Of a stretch of DNA of 64,000 nucleotides, positions 24,566 through 38,340 are shown one piece after another (the first letter of the stretch is position 1; every line of letters begins with the position of its first letter). Made by a program: the position numbers and the translations under genes. The stretch lies in the NCBI RefSeq assembly GCF_036370855.1, contig NC_088132.1, positions 66,874,841 through 66,938,840 of the forward strand, read 5' to 3'. The notes under the pieces were generated by a model. It did no database searches, was not told the origin of the DNA, and was given only the letters and a program-made list of their open reading frames with translations. This DNA is from Dromaius novaehollandiae (Eukaryota; Chordata; Aves; Casuariiformes; Dromaiidae).

Positions 24566-27500
24566 GAAATCCTTTCTTAGTAATTCCCATCATTTAATTT
24601 GTCTTCTAGACTACAGATGAGTACAAAGTTGATGTTCTCAAAGGCCTGCCCACAACAACACCAAAGTTTCTTTCTCAGTGGAAATAATTTGCTACTGATG
24701 GCAAATTTTCTCACCTCATTATTCATCTGTGATGAGAAGGATGTATCTTTAAGACTAAACTTTCCTGTGAAAAACAGGTGAAGCTATTCCTACACAAATT
24801 GTAATGCATAGGAATATTTTCATTCATTTTCGTATTCCCCTGCTTATAGGCTATCTGAAGTTTGTACTTCATACTGAACTGGAGAGTAAATGGAGTCACA
24901 AGGCCCTCGCTGGCAAAATCTTGCACATGCAATTATTTATCAACCAGTTCTAGGCAGAAGTTTATGGCAGTAAATTTGTGAAGTCCAACCCTTACTGTAT
25001 CTCTAAGTAGCTTATAACAGAGTGAGAGAGTAATGCAGAGTTTTTAGACTTAATAGTGAGAAATAGAAACATCATTCCTATCTCAAATGAGTTCTTGCAT
25101 AACATAAGTCATTGTGGTTCACTCCGTAATTCCTATACAAAGACTTACAGATCTCTTATAGAAAGACGTACAGTCTTTAGATGAAATCTACAGATGACTT
25201 CACCCCATTTGCAATGGTTAAGCCTGCTAAAAAATTGAGTGTGATTTTGCTCACTATCCACCTCCATGGAGAAAATCATTCCAATCTATCTCTCCCAGAT
25301 TCACAACTTGCCTGTTATCAAATCTCCGCTCCTTCTCTCCACCAGGGTATCTCAAACATTGCACAGAATGTAAAATAACTGCTGTTAAGACTATTACAAC
25401 CAGACATGATTTGTTTTCCCCTGAAAGGATTACTTGTCCAATTACTACTTTTAAACATGCTGCAGCTGATGTTATGGGACCATGTGGAGTTAGCAACTGT
25501 ATATTAGAAAAGCTTTAAGAAATCAGCACAGATTTCAAAATGGAGTCATACAGGAAATAGTGGTAAACATGTAAGACCAACCTAGAGAGAGAAAAGAGAC
25601 CAGGGACCAGGCTTTAAAGACTATTACAAAAGTAGCAAGGCTGGTGCCTAGCAGAATTTACAAAAGCAGCTTTATCCCACTGCAGTGCTCGTAACTTATT
25701 TAGGCAATTCTCTAAATATCATTAGGCCTCTCTCTCTGCATTACACCTCCACAAACTTCATCCAAGAACAGCAACTCTGAATTGAGTATTTTTTAAGTTT
25801 GCATGAATACCATTATTTTCTATGCTCTCACAAAGAGATTGGGTACAGGACGGTAGGTAGAACACACAGAAAACAAAATGCAAATGGCAAAGTAACAGGA
25901 AGTAATAGAGACTTGTAGACACAGTTATATCCCAAGATACTCTGCTCACGGACATTTTTCTTTCAAAATGTGTTGAAATAATCTGGATTGGAAAAACAGC
26001 TGTAAACTCAAAATTAGTGCTTCAGACAAATGAAGTATCTGTAAAATAAACAAAGGTTTTAGTAGTGGGAAAGGAAATGTATTCTATGCAGCCTGGAAAA
26101 AAATCCTACAAATTGAATGCAGCACAAACTGTAATTATCATCCTCTTCAGGATTTGGGATGGTATTACATTATATCAACTTAAATTCTTGCTTGGGGCAG
26201 AAAATTTCAAGCCTGAATTTCTTGGCTCATGGAAAGAAGGGGTGTGACCTGTTTTACAAATAAGGCAGTGGTAGAGCAAATCCTCAGATAAGTAGTAGAC
26301 TAGTATAGGGAGGGAAAAATAAAACAAACATTTTAGGTAAGTAAACCAAATTGTATTAACTACCAGAGGTAGTTAATTAAACTACCAGAGTTTAAGTTAC
26401 CTATACAGCAAGAAGCAACAGAGCTATCACAATGCTTGAACATCCTTCGCCCGAAACTTCTAGCTGAATTGTAGATGCCCCAGATCTGCCCCGTTTTTAT
26501 GGAAGATCTACCAAATTCAAGAAAGGTTCTGGTATAACCTGGTTAAAAGCCAAAACTTTTACTCAGCAGTTAACTCTGTGAAGAAAAGTTTTCTTCTGTA
26601 GAACAAAATACCAGAATTACAAAATTGCCCCCAGACTGGAAAATCTGACATAGATCTTTCTGAACAAAAACCTTAACTGTGAACGTGTTTAAAAGACGCT
26701 TAATGAAGAATTCAATATACTATAACAAAACTAGGAACTAGGGCTCCCAGGTTTGCTGCTGTGGGGCACTGAGCCTAGAAACCCTGAGATTTTCCTAATT
26801 CCATGGCAGAGATTCAGGAATTCCTGGGAATCCCAGGGACTCCTTTGCTTCAGAGAAGTACTCCAGGAGCAGAAATCCCTAACACAACTGGGGTCTAGCT
26901 GGCTGCCCAGGAGACAAAAATCTGGAAATACATGCTCCCTAGCAGTACCTTGGGCAGTGTACCTGTTTATCTCTACTTCATATTAAATCATATAGAACAA
27001 TACATTACCAGAAGACATCCTTAAGCTTTAAAGAATTGCCATTTTCTGACAAAACCACTTTTTCTTCCAAACATTTCTATGCAATCCTACTTCTGGCACA
27101 ATAAGAAAATAGATATTGTAGCTTCTGTCAGCATGCAACTGGCTGCAGCTGCACGTACATGTGAGGGAATCTCCACTCACCAATCCCAGGTAGCAGTCAG
27201 GATTTTGCAAGGTGGTACATGTTTAGAAATCCAATCCTGCTGAAAACCAACTAACTGAAGAAATTGTTTTTGAAAATGGAATTTAACATTCTCAGATATC
27301 AAGGGATTTTTAAAAGTCTGAACTTTCTCCAGATTGCAGAATTTTGCTTGCTGAAGAAGTTGTCAAAGGCAGACTAAAACTGAGCATGAAGCTCAGACAC
27401 CCCATGCAGCTTGCTGTGCTTGTGACAGATGGATACCGTTTTGATTTATAACCCAAACAGAAAGTCTAAGAAATGGCCTCTTATTGAGTTTGCTGGGCTT

Positions 27501-28300
27501 CAATTAAGGTGTTCTACTTCATCTTTGCATATTTTTCAAGATAACAGCATTATATCACAGCCTTTTCCTTCTCTATGTATTACAATAAAAGATGTTTGGC
27601 AATGACTCCTACGTAATGTGCTTTGCTCCCACTAACATCCACACACTCAAAGAAACAAAGAAAAACACAAGACCACTAACCTAGCACCTGGGATGGCAGG
27701 GCCTATCCCCAAAGGACAGCAAAGCCAGCCTTTCTGACTCTTTTCTCAGGAAATGGTTTCAGTCATTATCAGAAAGAAAGGTGGGAGGGAGAAGACCACA
27801 ACATTTTTGCCTTTTCTTTCTATATCTTATTTTTCTTTGTATTTAAAATCACGATTATATAGGTAAGAAGTGATTAATTGCAACTGATAACCTTACTATC
27901 ATTTTTAAGCTCATTTAAATATATGGTTTAGCAAAGACAACTCATTTGTGAAGTATCGGAAAGGTCTGTTCTGCTGTGTGACGGTGGATGGTACTTTTTC
28001 TTTGTAAAGGATAAGATGGTGAATATAGCTCTGGCCCAAATGTCAATGCCCCAGCACAGGTCCCTACAGCTGCCTTGGTCCTCAGTCGAAAGGCAGGAAA
28101 ATACACTGGAATTTTTTAAAAATACCTAGTTCCGTCTCTTAATTGCTTGGTGCCAGCATCCAGGAGTCTCAGCCACAGATCAAAATTACACTGTTTTGGA
28201 TATTCAGACACCCAGAATCAAGAGTTTACCACCTCCAGCTCCTTCTGTGTCTCTTCTCCTACCAACTGCTGCCTCCACCTTTGCCTCAATAATTACATTT
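24566..28300. other. Intergenic, no gene recognised
   Basis: Ordinary AT-rich DNA. A short duplicated ACTACCAGAG motif with partial palindromy lies at 26358-26390, and a GC-richer patch at 26735-26950. No supported gene. Confidence 0.6.
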
Positions 28301-28319
28301 GTTCCTGGACATATTGGCT

Positions 28320-28465
28320 TTCTGTGGAAGCAGGAGGTAGTATTCCATGCTTGAGGAATTTGGGCAAGTCATTTCATTGCTCTGTGCCTCACGTTCCCTG
28401 TCTCTGAAATGGAAGTGAACAATAATACTTCCCTTAGAAGAACTGTGTAAATCTTAAGGTAGTCA
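28320..28465 (+). mobile_element. MIR-like CORE-SINE fragment
   Basis: The central part reads TTTGGGCAAGTCATTTCATT, then GCTCTGTGCCTCACGTTCCC, CTCTGAAATGGAAG, AATAATACTTCC. It follows the MIR core and 3' region order (GGGCAAGTCACTTAAC, TGTGCCTCAGTTTCC, AAATGGGGATAATAATA). The tRNA-derived head is not clear. Old MIR-class copies are scarce but known in birds. Confidence 0.8.
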
Positions 28466-31400
28466 ATATATTCATAGCTGTGAGAGGATTATCTCTGAGG
28501 ATGATGATGTGAGTAAAAGAAATACCTGCTGATGAATAACACATGGCAATATATCAAAGCACTGCCACAATGAAGACATCACAGAGGGCAGTATGCATTT
28601 TTAATTAAGGAAGATGCAAGATGAATGGAATATGTTGTGGATCTTTTTCCCAGCTATTTATACAATTATAAAGTATTTAAAACACCACAATCACTATGTT
28701 TGGGAATTATATATTAATCATACTGCCTCCAAGCCACCCAGAGGACCTGGCTGGTGTCCTCAGCACCATCCTGAAGTATGCATGCAGTCTTCGCAATAGT
28801 TCCAGACAAGCATGAGTTTAAAATAAACAGACACATCTACTCTTATGCCTTGGACAAAAGCTCCAAACAGTTGAAGATTCTTTTTAATAGCAACCATTTT
28901 TACTAGCAGTCTAGCTTTCCTCCTTTGCTGAATATATATCATTTCAAGTACATACCTATAAAGAGAAAAACAAGGAGAAGAAATCAGGGGAACCACAGGG
29001 ACAAAGACCATCCAGAGAGTGCTTGGAAGCAACTGTCTTATATGTCACTATTTTTTAGTTACCTAGTGATATGGTAGCACATTTTGACAAGTCAGATTTA
29101 CTGACTGCGTCTTGTGTATTTCTCATTCTGACCCCAGGGCCAGTGTTTCCATGGGAAGAAAAAATTTCCTCTTTGCCAGTGTTTAATGCCCATGTACAAC
29201 TGGGTAGTCATTTAATAATTCCTGGCATGACAATATATATTTAGTTAATTTTATTTATTTTTTACAGATTATTTCTAGGTGTTCCTTCCAAATAAAATAC
29301 ATAAAAATCCTGTGAAATAAGCACACTCTCACAATGTAAGCCATTTAAAATCAAATGTCAGGGTTATAAGCCATGTCATGAATCTTAACTGGTATTCTCC
29401 TGCAGCCCTCTTCTGGATGACATCTCAAGTAAAATGGCAGTCCATATTCTCATACTGAAAGAACTTGGAAAAAGAATCATATCATATTCCAAGATAATGA
29501 AATTTCTCTAGGCTAATGCTGAAAGAAGATGAAGTAATGTTACACTTTTTTTGAGCAATTCATTTCATAGACAGAAAACATAAATATTCAGTTATTCATA
29601 CAGATAATTTATTTTATCCTTCTCAGGCCAGGAAGGTGCATTAATCATTTGTGCTTGATGAGCACTCTCAAAGATTTATAAAGTAAAACTCTAGACCTCA
29701 GTGCTTATAGATCCTTAAAACCCCTGTGCTTAAGTGTTTACATATTAAATGTATTTTGGCCATACAAACTATGGCCAAATGCCATATCTGACAAGGCTTT
29801 TTGGTGGCTCAACAGAGCTGATAATGATATAATTATCAGTTTACATAATTCATCACAGTAATAAAAATGGAACCAAATGACCAAAATCTACACTAGTAGG
29901 AAGAGGAAATAGTATCAAATCTAATCCTGCAGCTCAGCAAATTTGGGAAAGACTTCTGCTGTTGCATATCTCACCACAGCTGCTGAGCTAAAAATAAATA
30001 AATAAAACCTAGGAACACTGATTTAACTACCTTTATTTTTTGCCATTACCTGTGTGGTTAACAAATACTGCAACCATGCAAGAAACCAAAGTTAAAATTA
30101 TGTTTTTAATATAACATTCCTCAAAGAAGCAAGAAAAAGACAATACTTTACTCAGATGATAGGAATAAATACTTGTCTGAGTTGCTTATAAAGGCATAAA
30201 TGAGTCCACACTGAGAGAAGAAAATAAATGACTTCAAAATTTGAGCTTCGCTTTTATATTCCATTATTATTCCCCTCTCCACTGGCTACATCTCATGTCC
30301 TAGATAGTTTCAGGAGTTCTAACCAGATATGGCTGGAAAAGCTAGAATTACAAGCTAGAAAGGATGAAGATGACTATTAGCTAGACTGGATCTAAAGAGT
30401 CACACCAAGAGTGCCTATGATCCTGTACAATGTATGGAGACAGTTGGACCCTGTAAAAAGTCATCATAAATCTAAGTGCAGAGCAAGGATTCACTTAAAA
30501 TTAGCTATCAGAAAGAATGAAATAGAAGGTACTTTTTCAGAGCTCAGATACCCGCCAAGGAGCTGCAGGCAGGTGTTTCTATCACACAGAACAATGAAGT
30601 CTCTCTGAAGGTAGGTGTGTATACCTATTCTTTTAAAGAACTGAGCATGGCTCATTTCCCTTTTTTAAAGATTGCTGGAGATGGTGCTAGCTCTTTTGGA
30701 AGAGCACTAGTAGGAGATTGGGTTCTATTGTTCCCATCCTCAGATTGAGATAATTAAATTCAATATCTGTTCCACTCATAAGAATGGACAAAGTTTTGGG
30801 GGCATTCTCCACTCTTTCATTGACACAACTTGTCTCTTATTTTGGCTTTAGGAAATACCCTCATTGCCCAGTCTCCTGTGGGAATTCCAGTAGCCTTACA
30901 TCTCTCTTCATTTGTGGGTTTATTCCCAATTTGGAATATTTACAAAGCTCAGAAGAAGGGCTACAGTTAGTCATATGAGTTTAATTCACTGGAGTTAGTT
31001 TTATGAGAAAAGGCCAACTATAAAGATAGCATCATTATTTAAATGGAACAAAACTGGGGCACACAGCATTCCAGATACATTTCGCATCACCCAAACACTA
31101 TCTTGAAGCCACTATGGTCACTCACTCATTCACAGGTGCTGCTTGTAGAAAACACATTGCCCACCTTGTCTGAAGGCCAGACTCAATCTTTGCTACAAAA
31201 TCATGGGTTTATCTTTCACAGATTAGCTTCCCTCTCTCCTGGACTTTTTTATTGACAGGTAATATCAGCTGGGACTCTCAGGCTTACCGTCCCAAGTGAG
31301 CGGCTGAAGAGATGTGCTCTCGGTATCGAACCCCAGCCTCCTTCCCCTCAGGGATGGTTTTGCATTGTCTGTATCACTTAGGCAGCTGAAGGAAGAAATC

Positions 31401-34400
31401 TCTCCTCTCTGCCCATACAACTAACAACAGAAACCAGAAAATACTTGCTCCCACTAGTTACTTTTACAAGGTAAAGAAGGCTTTGTGTATTGTAAAATAT
31501 GCATTCTCTCTTTTATCCCCTGGTTCTTTTTGGTGTATATTACATATATAGTTGCATGACTCTGTCCTCATCTTCTTTCAGAGTTCTGTATTTGTGCACT
31601 GTGGCTTTGAATATGTTATGAGTTGAGAACTACTGCCATGAAACATATGAAGATCAATGAAAAAGAGTTCTTGGAACAGAGGGAAAAACACATATCACAC
31701 CTCTTGATTCCCAGCAAAGGATAAATTGCTACTGTCAATTCCTGCTTCTTTGACACAAGGCTGCATCGTGTTCAGAAAGAGATTTGTACCCTCTAATAGG
31801 CACAGATTCTTAGTGATATTACCCTGTATGTATGACACACTGTGGAAAAAGTGAGTTCTTGAGGTAGATCTTTTTGAAGATTGCTATATGCACACACAGA
31901 AGACAGGCTCTTACTTGAGTTTCACGTGAGTAGCATGGTTTCAGGGGACTGTCGAGGAAAAAGAACAGTGTTTGTATCATACACACATTTGCACTCTTGA
32001 TAAGAATCAAAATCTAATTATACTGAGGTGATTAGAGAGTTTCTAAGGAAGAAATGTTTGAAAGCACAGGCTGCTGTATTCTTGCTACTGCAGTGCTGGT
32101 GTTATATCCCCAAAATATCACATATAACTGCGGTAAGTCCAGCAGGAGTTTACATATTCTTTCTATTTTTCTATTTCAGTCCATCAGCTCACATTTTTTC
32201 ACACAGGAGAAGGTGAATCATGCAACCAAAATGTGTGATTGGTGACTTCTCCGGTAATGCAGCAAATGCAACTGGTAGAACAGCCAGGGGTTCTGACGCT
32301 GGGCCAGCAGCGGTGCCCAGCAGAAAGCGGCTCAGAAAGGCACTTCTCTCTGAGTCTATCGCGTTCCAGCCCCCTGGTCGAGCAGTGAGGCTGTAGGAAC
32401 ACTCCTATAGGTAAAATTGCTTCCTCAGTTAAGCAGTCCTCAGGTGGCTGGCCCAACATCCTGACCTAAACAAATTAAAAGTAATCATATGGAGATGAGC
32501 TCGAACCAGCTGAAAAAGAACAAATTTCACTTACTGCTGAAGGAGCTGATTGAAACAAAACAAACAAAAACTCCTTAAAAATATCTAACTACTATAGCAT
32601 GATTTTCATCAAGTGATCACATTATGTTGATTAATAACTGCAGGAAATGAGTACCTCAATTCAGGTTTTATGCAGACCAGCAAGAGGGTACAAGGAAGTC
32701 TGTGTTGCATATTGCTACTATACCTTTCAAGTTTTTATGGCCCTCAAGAGAAATGAGGCATTCATAATGTGGGGGGAAAATAAAAATCATAGAGGGCATC
32801 ATAAATCTAAAGGACTAAGTTGTGGAAATCACATCTTTAAAATGACACAGCCATGATTAACTGGCAATGGCTTTTACAGTTAGAAAAGTTTTTGGTTAGA
32901 GTTATTTGCCCAGAGAAAGTTTCTGGTTAAGAGAGAGAGAAAAAAAAAGAGCAAGTATTTAATCAAATCCTTGTTTGGGGGCTGGTGGGATGGAATATGT
33001 TAAACCACAAGCCTTTCACCTCAAGAAGCTTGGGTTTGAATCTGTTTTGATCACAGACTGAAATTTCCAGCGAATGTTGACTCATATTTCTTATAAAACC
33101 ACCCACAGGATTCAGTAGTCTCTGTTCAGCAGAGCAGTGAAATAAATTGCTGTTCATGACTGAGCTGTACTGCCTCAGCTGTCCTTGCAAGTTTAGACAA
33201 TCCCCATATAGATAGTACAATGATCCTCACTTTCCAACTTGCAATCAAAATTAAAAAGGATGTATGTATATGTATGTATATATATTTAAAGAAAACAATG
33301 ATAATTATTGTTGATATTGAAGTATTTGTAGAGGTATATACATATTTATATATTTATGAATCATAATTGACTTACATGCTGTGGAATCACTTGCACTTGC
33401 TCAGGATGTGGGGATAAAGCTACAAATCAAAATAATAGCATCCTTCATCCATTTTGCATTTGCTTTCCCCACAGGAGACTGTACAGGGTGAAAAGTGAGC
33501 ACAACACTGCCTTAGAAGTATAATCTTCCACCAAGGAATAGCTATACTATACTACTGCAGAGTGGACAAAGATCTAGGTCTAGACAAACAAATCTCCTGA
33601 GTTTGTCCAGGATGCTTATGCCCATGCAAGTACATTGAAGAGGCGCAAGGACGTTCCTGGGCATGGAACACATTCTACGGGTTCTAAAACTGCTAGAATG
33701 ATACCTTGCACAATTTATCCTGCATTAGCTCCCCAACAATTTCCAGGCACAGCTCAGGAGTTAGCATGGACCGTGAACCATGTCCTTACTGTAGTTTTGT
33801 TTCTTTCTTTGCATTCCTGCTTGCAAGAGTTGACTATATGTGAATATAGATCCACAAAGCGGTCAATATAAAGGAACAGTTTACACAACATAACACTATG
33901 AAAAAAAACCACTGCACTGAATGTAGCAACATTATGTGAATTCACAGATGATAAAATTAGGATGAAACTGTCAACATTTTCAGTTCTAGCCAATGTGTCA
34001 ATAGTACCCTAAAAGGCAAAACCAAAAGCAGTCCTCATGGGGACCGCTTCAGAGACTGTTACACTCCACTAAAGCATATTGTGTCTTGGCCATGGAAATT
34101 CCACTTACAAAGAAATAGGTAAAAACTATTCCTAATATAGCTCATTCACACATGCCGTCAGATCTTTCATTCCTCTAAGAAAAAGTTTTGATTAAAGTAA
34201 ATGGACTTGGGGTTTACAAACTTAAAAAATCTCTATGGAAAGAAAGCAAATGCCTGTCACAGCTTACTAATGAAAAAGCCCATTTTAAACAAATTTATGG
34301 AAATTGTTCAAGCATATTAATCTAAGAGATCAATAACATTCCCTAAAGTAACTAAGACCCCAGTAAGCTTTCCAAATAGCACAGGAAAAGAAGAATCTGG

Positions 34401-34831
34401 GAAGGAAAGGCCTGCAGCCCAACCTAAACCCTCTTTAAAAACATACCCGGAAATACAGGTAGAGTATTTTAAATTTACATTGCCAATTTTGCTTAGATGA
34501 AAGGGAATTATGAGAGGAAATTGTGTACATGTATAACTCCTTAGCTTGTTAAAGCATCTTTCTCTGCATACTCTTTTAGCCACACATTTTTGTTCTCATG
34601 TGTAAGTAAACAATTTGCACATATGCTTTTCATATTGCAGGACTATAATTACAATACTTTTTCATTATTCATGACTGCACATTTTTGCATTTTAACTGAA
34701 ATATCCTCAGTGTTGCATTTTAATGTTAATATTCGATGTTTTTCTAAAGGCTAGCTGTGTGAGTGAAAGATTGAGTGACAAGAAGAGAACTTCAATAGAT
34801 TAGAAATTCAGATCACATAGCTATGCTAATA

Positions 34832-34888
34832 GCTATACAGAATAATTGAACAGAAGTAATACAGCTATACAGAAGTAATTGAACAACA
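34832..34888 (+). repeat. Short tandem duplication
   Basis: AGCTATACAGAATAATTGAAC is followed about 33 bases on by AGCTATACAGAAGTAATTGA and ACAA. It is an imperfect local duplication. Confidence 0.75.
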
Positions 34889-35712
34889 AAACAAACAGCA
34901 AAATGTTCTCCCCCCTTTAATTCTGTTTTGATAACTTAAGAGACTATCCAAGACTAAAAAAAACCCACCAGCACCACCAACAAAATCCTTGTCAAAAAAA
35001 TAACCTAGCCCATCCCTCCTATAAAGAGGTATGAAGTGCCATAGCTCAGGTTCAGTGAGTTTTTAGCAGCCACCTAAGGACTTTTGTAATCAGGGCATCA
35101 AATGAGACAAATGCTACTGGTACTGTCAGAGATAGTGCTGAAAAAGGGATGCTGTAGGTCCAAAGCACTCAGTGTCTGAAGCAATTTGAGGAAAGGGTGA
35201 CACTAAAAGATAGGGCAGGAAGGGAAACTGTGGCATTTCCTTCACAGGCAATAGCCATGAAACAGGATGCTTTCTAAGTGGAAAAAAAAATGTTACAAGT
35301 AGGAGCAGCACAGCAATCACAGATCAGATTTCAGCTTTTTGATATTTACATCCTCCTGATTAGCATGGCAAGCATGAAATCTAAGTTTGCAGAAGATAAT
35401 AAAGAGGCAAGTAGTGGAATAATACAATTTCACACAGATGGAATATTGCATCAAGAGCAACAGGTCAGCTAAGTGGCAGCACACCCAGACAAGAGCACAA
35501 GCGGCCTCTTGCAGTTCCTCATGGGCAAAATTTTAAAAGCCTGTAGCACAACATGGCATTGCCAAAAAGACAGCAGATCGGATCTACCGAAAGCAATGAA
35601 AATAGGGTATTTGTTAAAAAAACAGTATTTGTAACACTGTACTTGTCAAGTCTGTTGTAAGAAGTGCTACCTTGACCCTTAGGCCTTGAGTCAGTAGAGC
35701 TGTTTTTTACAT

Positions 35713-35790
35713 TCACATATGTAAAACATATTCACATATGTAAACATGCATACAGATACACATATATTTACATTTAAATATATATTTAAA
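35713..35790 (+). repeat. ACATATGTAAA tandem repeat and TA tract
   Basis: TTCACATATGTAAA occurs twice, about 21 bases apart, then degrades into a TATATTTA tract. Confidence 0.8.
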
Positions 35791-37194
35791 CTAGTTGGTC
35801 TTTGTCTCCTTTCATCCTCAAACTTGCTCATACTGAATTAACCTTTGCAGATGACCGTGACAAGAAATATCCCCAAATCCCAAGCCATTTATCTAGGAGG
35901 GAAGGAGGGAGCATGACTTTTTTTAACCAGTCACAAATTATTGCTCGTTTAACAGCTCACATGGGAAAAATAATATGATCAGAGTTGAAACCAATAAGAA
36001 AAATATCAGACATCTATCCATTTCTGGACTGTTTTACCCGTACAGACTCCATCAGATCATGTAAGTAAAATATGAGAGACGGGATCGAAGGGTTTGTTAG
36101 TTAAATGAGCAAGTCTTCATTCTGCCTGAGAATCTATAAGAAATCTGCTACTGCACTAAATACTTCAGCCTGCTACATGCAAGTACAGTGGGACATTGCC
36201 CAAAGCATGCTACTAGACTGAGCTCCCGCTGAGTGGTGATCAGTCCAACCAGCTACAGGACAGCAGGTTGAAGAAAAATTATTTTTTTTTCCATTTGCTC
36301 CAAACAATGGAACGCTTTCTCTTTAAAAGTAACAAATTAGAATTGCTTTGCTGATGATAAGCTCTGGCTTTTGTTGAACAAACTTTAAGCCAGGAGTTCC
36401 TGTATTTTTTTCCAGACATGACCTCTTGAGACTTGCACTGCTCTTGCTTCAGCAGCAGCCACTGTTCCTGCTGCTAGTGTTATTCCCACAGCTTCAGTAT
36501 TTTGCAGAATGTCAGTTTTCTGAGACTGGATGAAATCCAATAGTTGATGCCTTGCACTAGGCCTTGCTACATTCAGTGCTGCTACTAAAAGGGTCTTATG
36601 CCCAGTTCAGACGCTTCAATTTCCTTTTGTTGAATTGCACTTCTCTCTCCCTAACTTGAATGGAACATGTTTGCCACATTTAAGAAAATCATCCTGAGGG
36701 AGCTATTGCGTGGATTAACAAAAAATGCCAATCTAAAATTGACTGTATTTTTTTTTACGTGCTTTTCCTCTTTTTCACCTGTTTTCGTACTAGGCTTTTG
36801 CAAGGCACCGAGCCCTAAAGTCTTGTTACATTCCTTAAGATTTCTTTTCTTCAGTAATTAGAGAACTTTCACTGTGCTGATAGGTGGAGCAGAGCAAATA
36901 TGTGGGCCTCAGCTACTAATGGTTTCATTCACTTACTGCAGTCTTATTTAAGCATCTTCCCAATATTACAGATGGACAAATTCCTCTTGGAGGGGTCCCT
37001 AGCTGTGTGTCCCATGTAAAATTATCTGCTGCAACTTGCACTGCATCGTCATTCACAAAAAAGGAAGCTGGCCAAGCGTGTAAATACATTTTAATGAATA
37101 CCGTACATACTCGTCTCATCAGCCACAATATCTCTTCTTAGAAGATGTTCTGCTTCCCCTCCTGTCAAAAAAGCAGTGTGTGCATTTGAAAGCA

Positions 37195-37620
37195 GCCCTG
37201 CTCTGTTGCAATAATTTTGTATTGCTGGCAATTAATGTTTAGATTATTAATCTCTCATGCCACACATTAAACTCCTCAATAGGTGAATAAAATCTGAATA
37301 AACTTTCCTATTGGAAATTTGACAGTTGATGCATATTGAGAGAGCTTAATATGCAGTGACTTGGAAACGGAGTAACAGTTAGGCCAAAGCTAGTACAAAT
37401 CCTGTCCCTCCTGCTATCTGTGGGTTCCGATTTTATTGGGAGTCTGAGATTTCACCACTGATTTAATTCTTGGCTTTGCACATTTGGAAGTCACAGCATG
37501 TTCCAGCTCAAAGCTCCCCAAAATAAGCAATCTCTCGTGCACTACAGAATTCAAGCTCCAGCCTGCAGACACTAATCAAAGGCAAATTATCAGTCTTTTC
37601 AGGTAGCAATGATATGTTTT
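37195..37620. promoter_or_regulatory. Possible conserved developmental enhancer-like block
   Basis: Dense transcription-factor-like words in one block: GGCAATTAATG near 37227-37237, GATTATTAATC at 37242-37252, TTTAATTC near 37462, and the TCF/LEF-type AATCAAAGG at 37574-37582. The desert downstream of PARP8 adjoins the ISL1 locus in vertebrates and is known to hold distal enhancers. This assignment is inference from motif density only. Confidence 0.3.
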
Positions 37621-38334
37621 TTTCCTGTCTCATTTTACATTTGTGTAAAATAGTTACCAGCATTCAAAATAATAGTATTATTTTCACTTTTCCAGCCCAA
37701 AATCTTCAATAAGAACAGATTTTACAAAGCAAAAGCTAAAAGTTTAAAAAGATACAAGTTAATATCCACTCATACCTTAATTCAAAAATAAAATGTGCTC
37801 ACAGGCAATGAAAAAAATAGTACATTCACCCAATTAATAACCAGTTCCACAAATGTCTGCATATTTTATGAGCTGCAGATGTGCATTTATACTTTAAACA
37901 TACCCACATTAAGTATGACATGGTTCTTCATATATCTGCTGTGTTTTCATGACAAAACCAGTTCTATGGAAAAAAACAAGACTAAAATCTTATTCTTTAA
38001 AATCAATTATAAAATGCAACTTGTGACATCCTTATGCATTTTATATGACACTGTGCATGCAAAATACTGCTTTGTTCCCAGTATTTGTATTTTGAACCAG
38101 TTGGAAACCCATTCAGATAAACGCAGCATGGAAAGCTGTTTTTTCTCTTCACTTAAGTGTTTTTAAAAAGATCATTGCAGAAAAGTTTTATCTATGACCT
38201 TTAGATGTTGTTGAGACCAGTGAAAGTGAAGAAATAGTATCAGACTCAGTTTACTTCTTAGAAGAATGTTTTAACTTCGAACAAAGTTCTCAAAATAGCG
38301 CCCAAATGCACAGTACTTGTTGAACAAATTCAGA

Positions 38335-38340
38335 TTTATT
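38335..38340 (-). terminator. Candidate distal poly(A) signal
   Basis: AATAAA on the minus strand, followed about 20 bases on by ACAAGTACTGTGCATTTG, which has the cleavage-site and GT-rich layout. It could end a very long PARP8 3' UTR or a separate minus-strand transcript starting at the small CpG-rich island near 39.5 kb. Confidence 0.3.

Larger units (their letters stand above)
28466..38300. other. Intergenic, no gene recognised
   Basis: AT-rich desert. Contents: TATG/TATA microsatellite at 33256-33295, a duplicated CTATACAGAA(G)TAATTGAACA segment at 34832-34888, a CATATGTAAA/CATATTCA repeat with TATA tract at 35713-35790, and a regulatory-looking block at 37195-37620. Open frames of 60-123 codons exist, but none has recognisable features. 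Confidence 0.6.
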
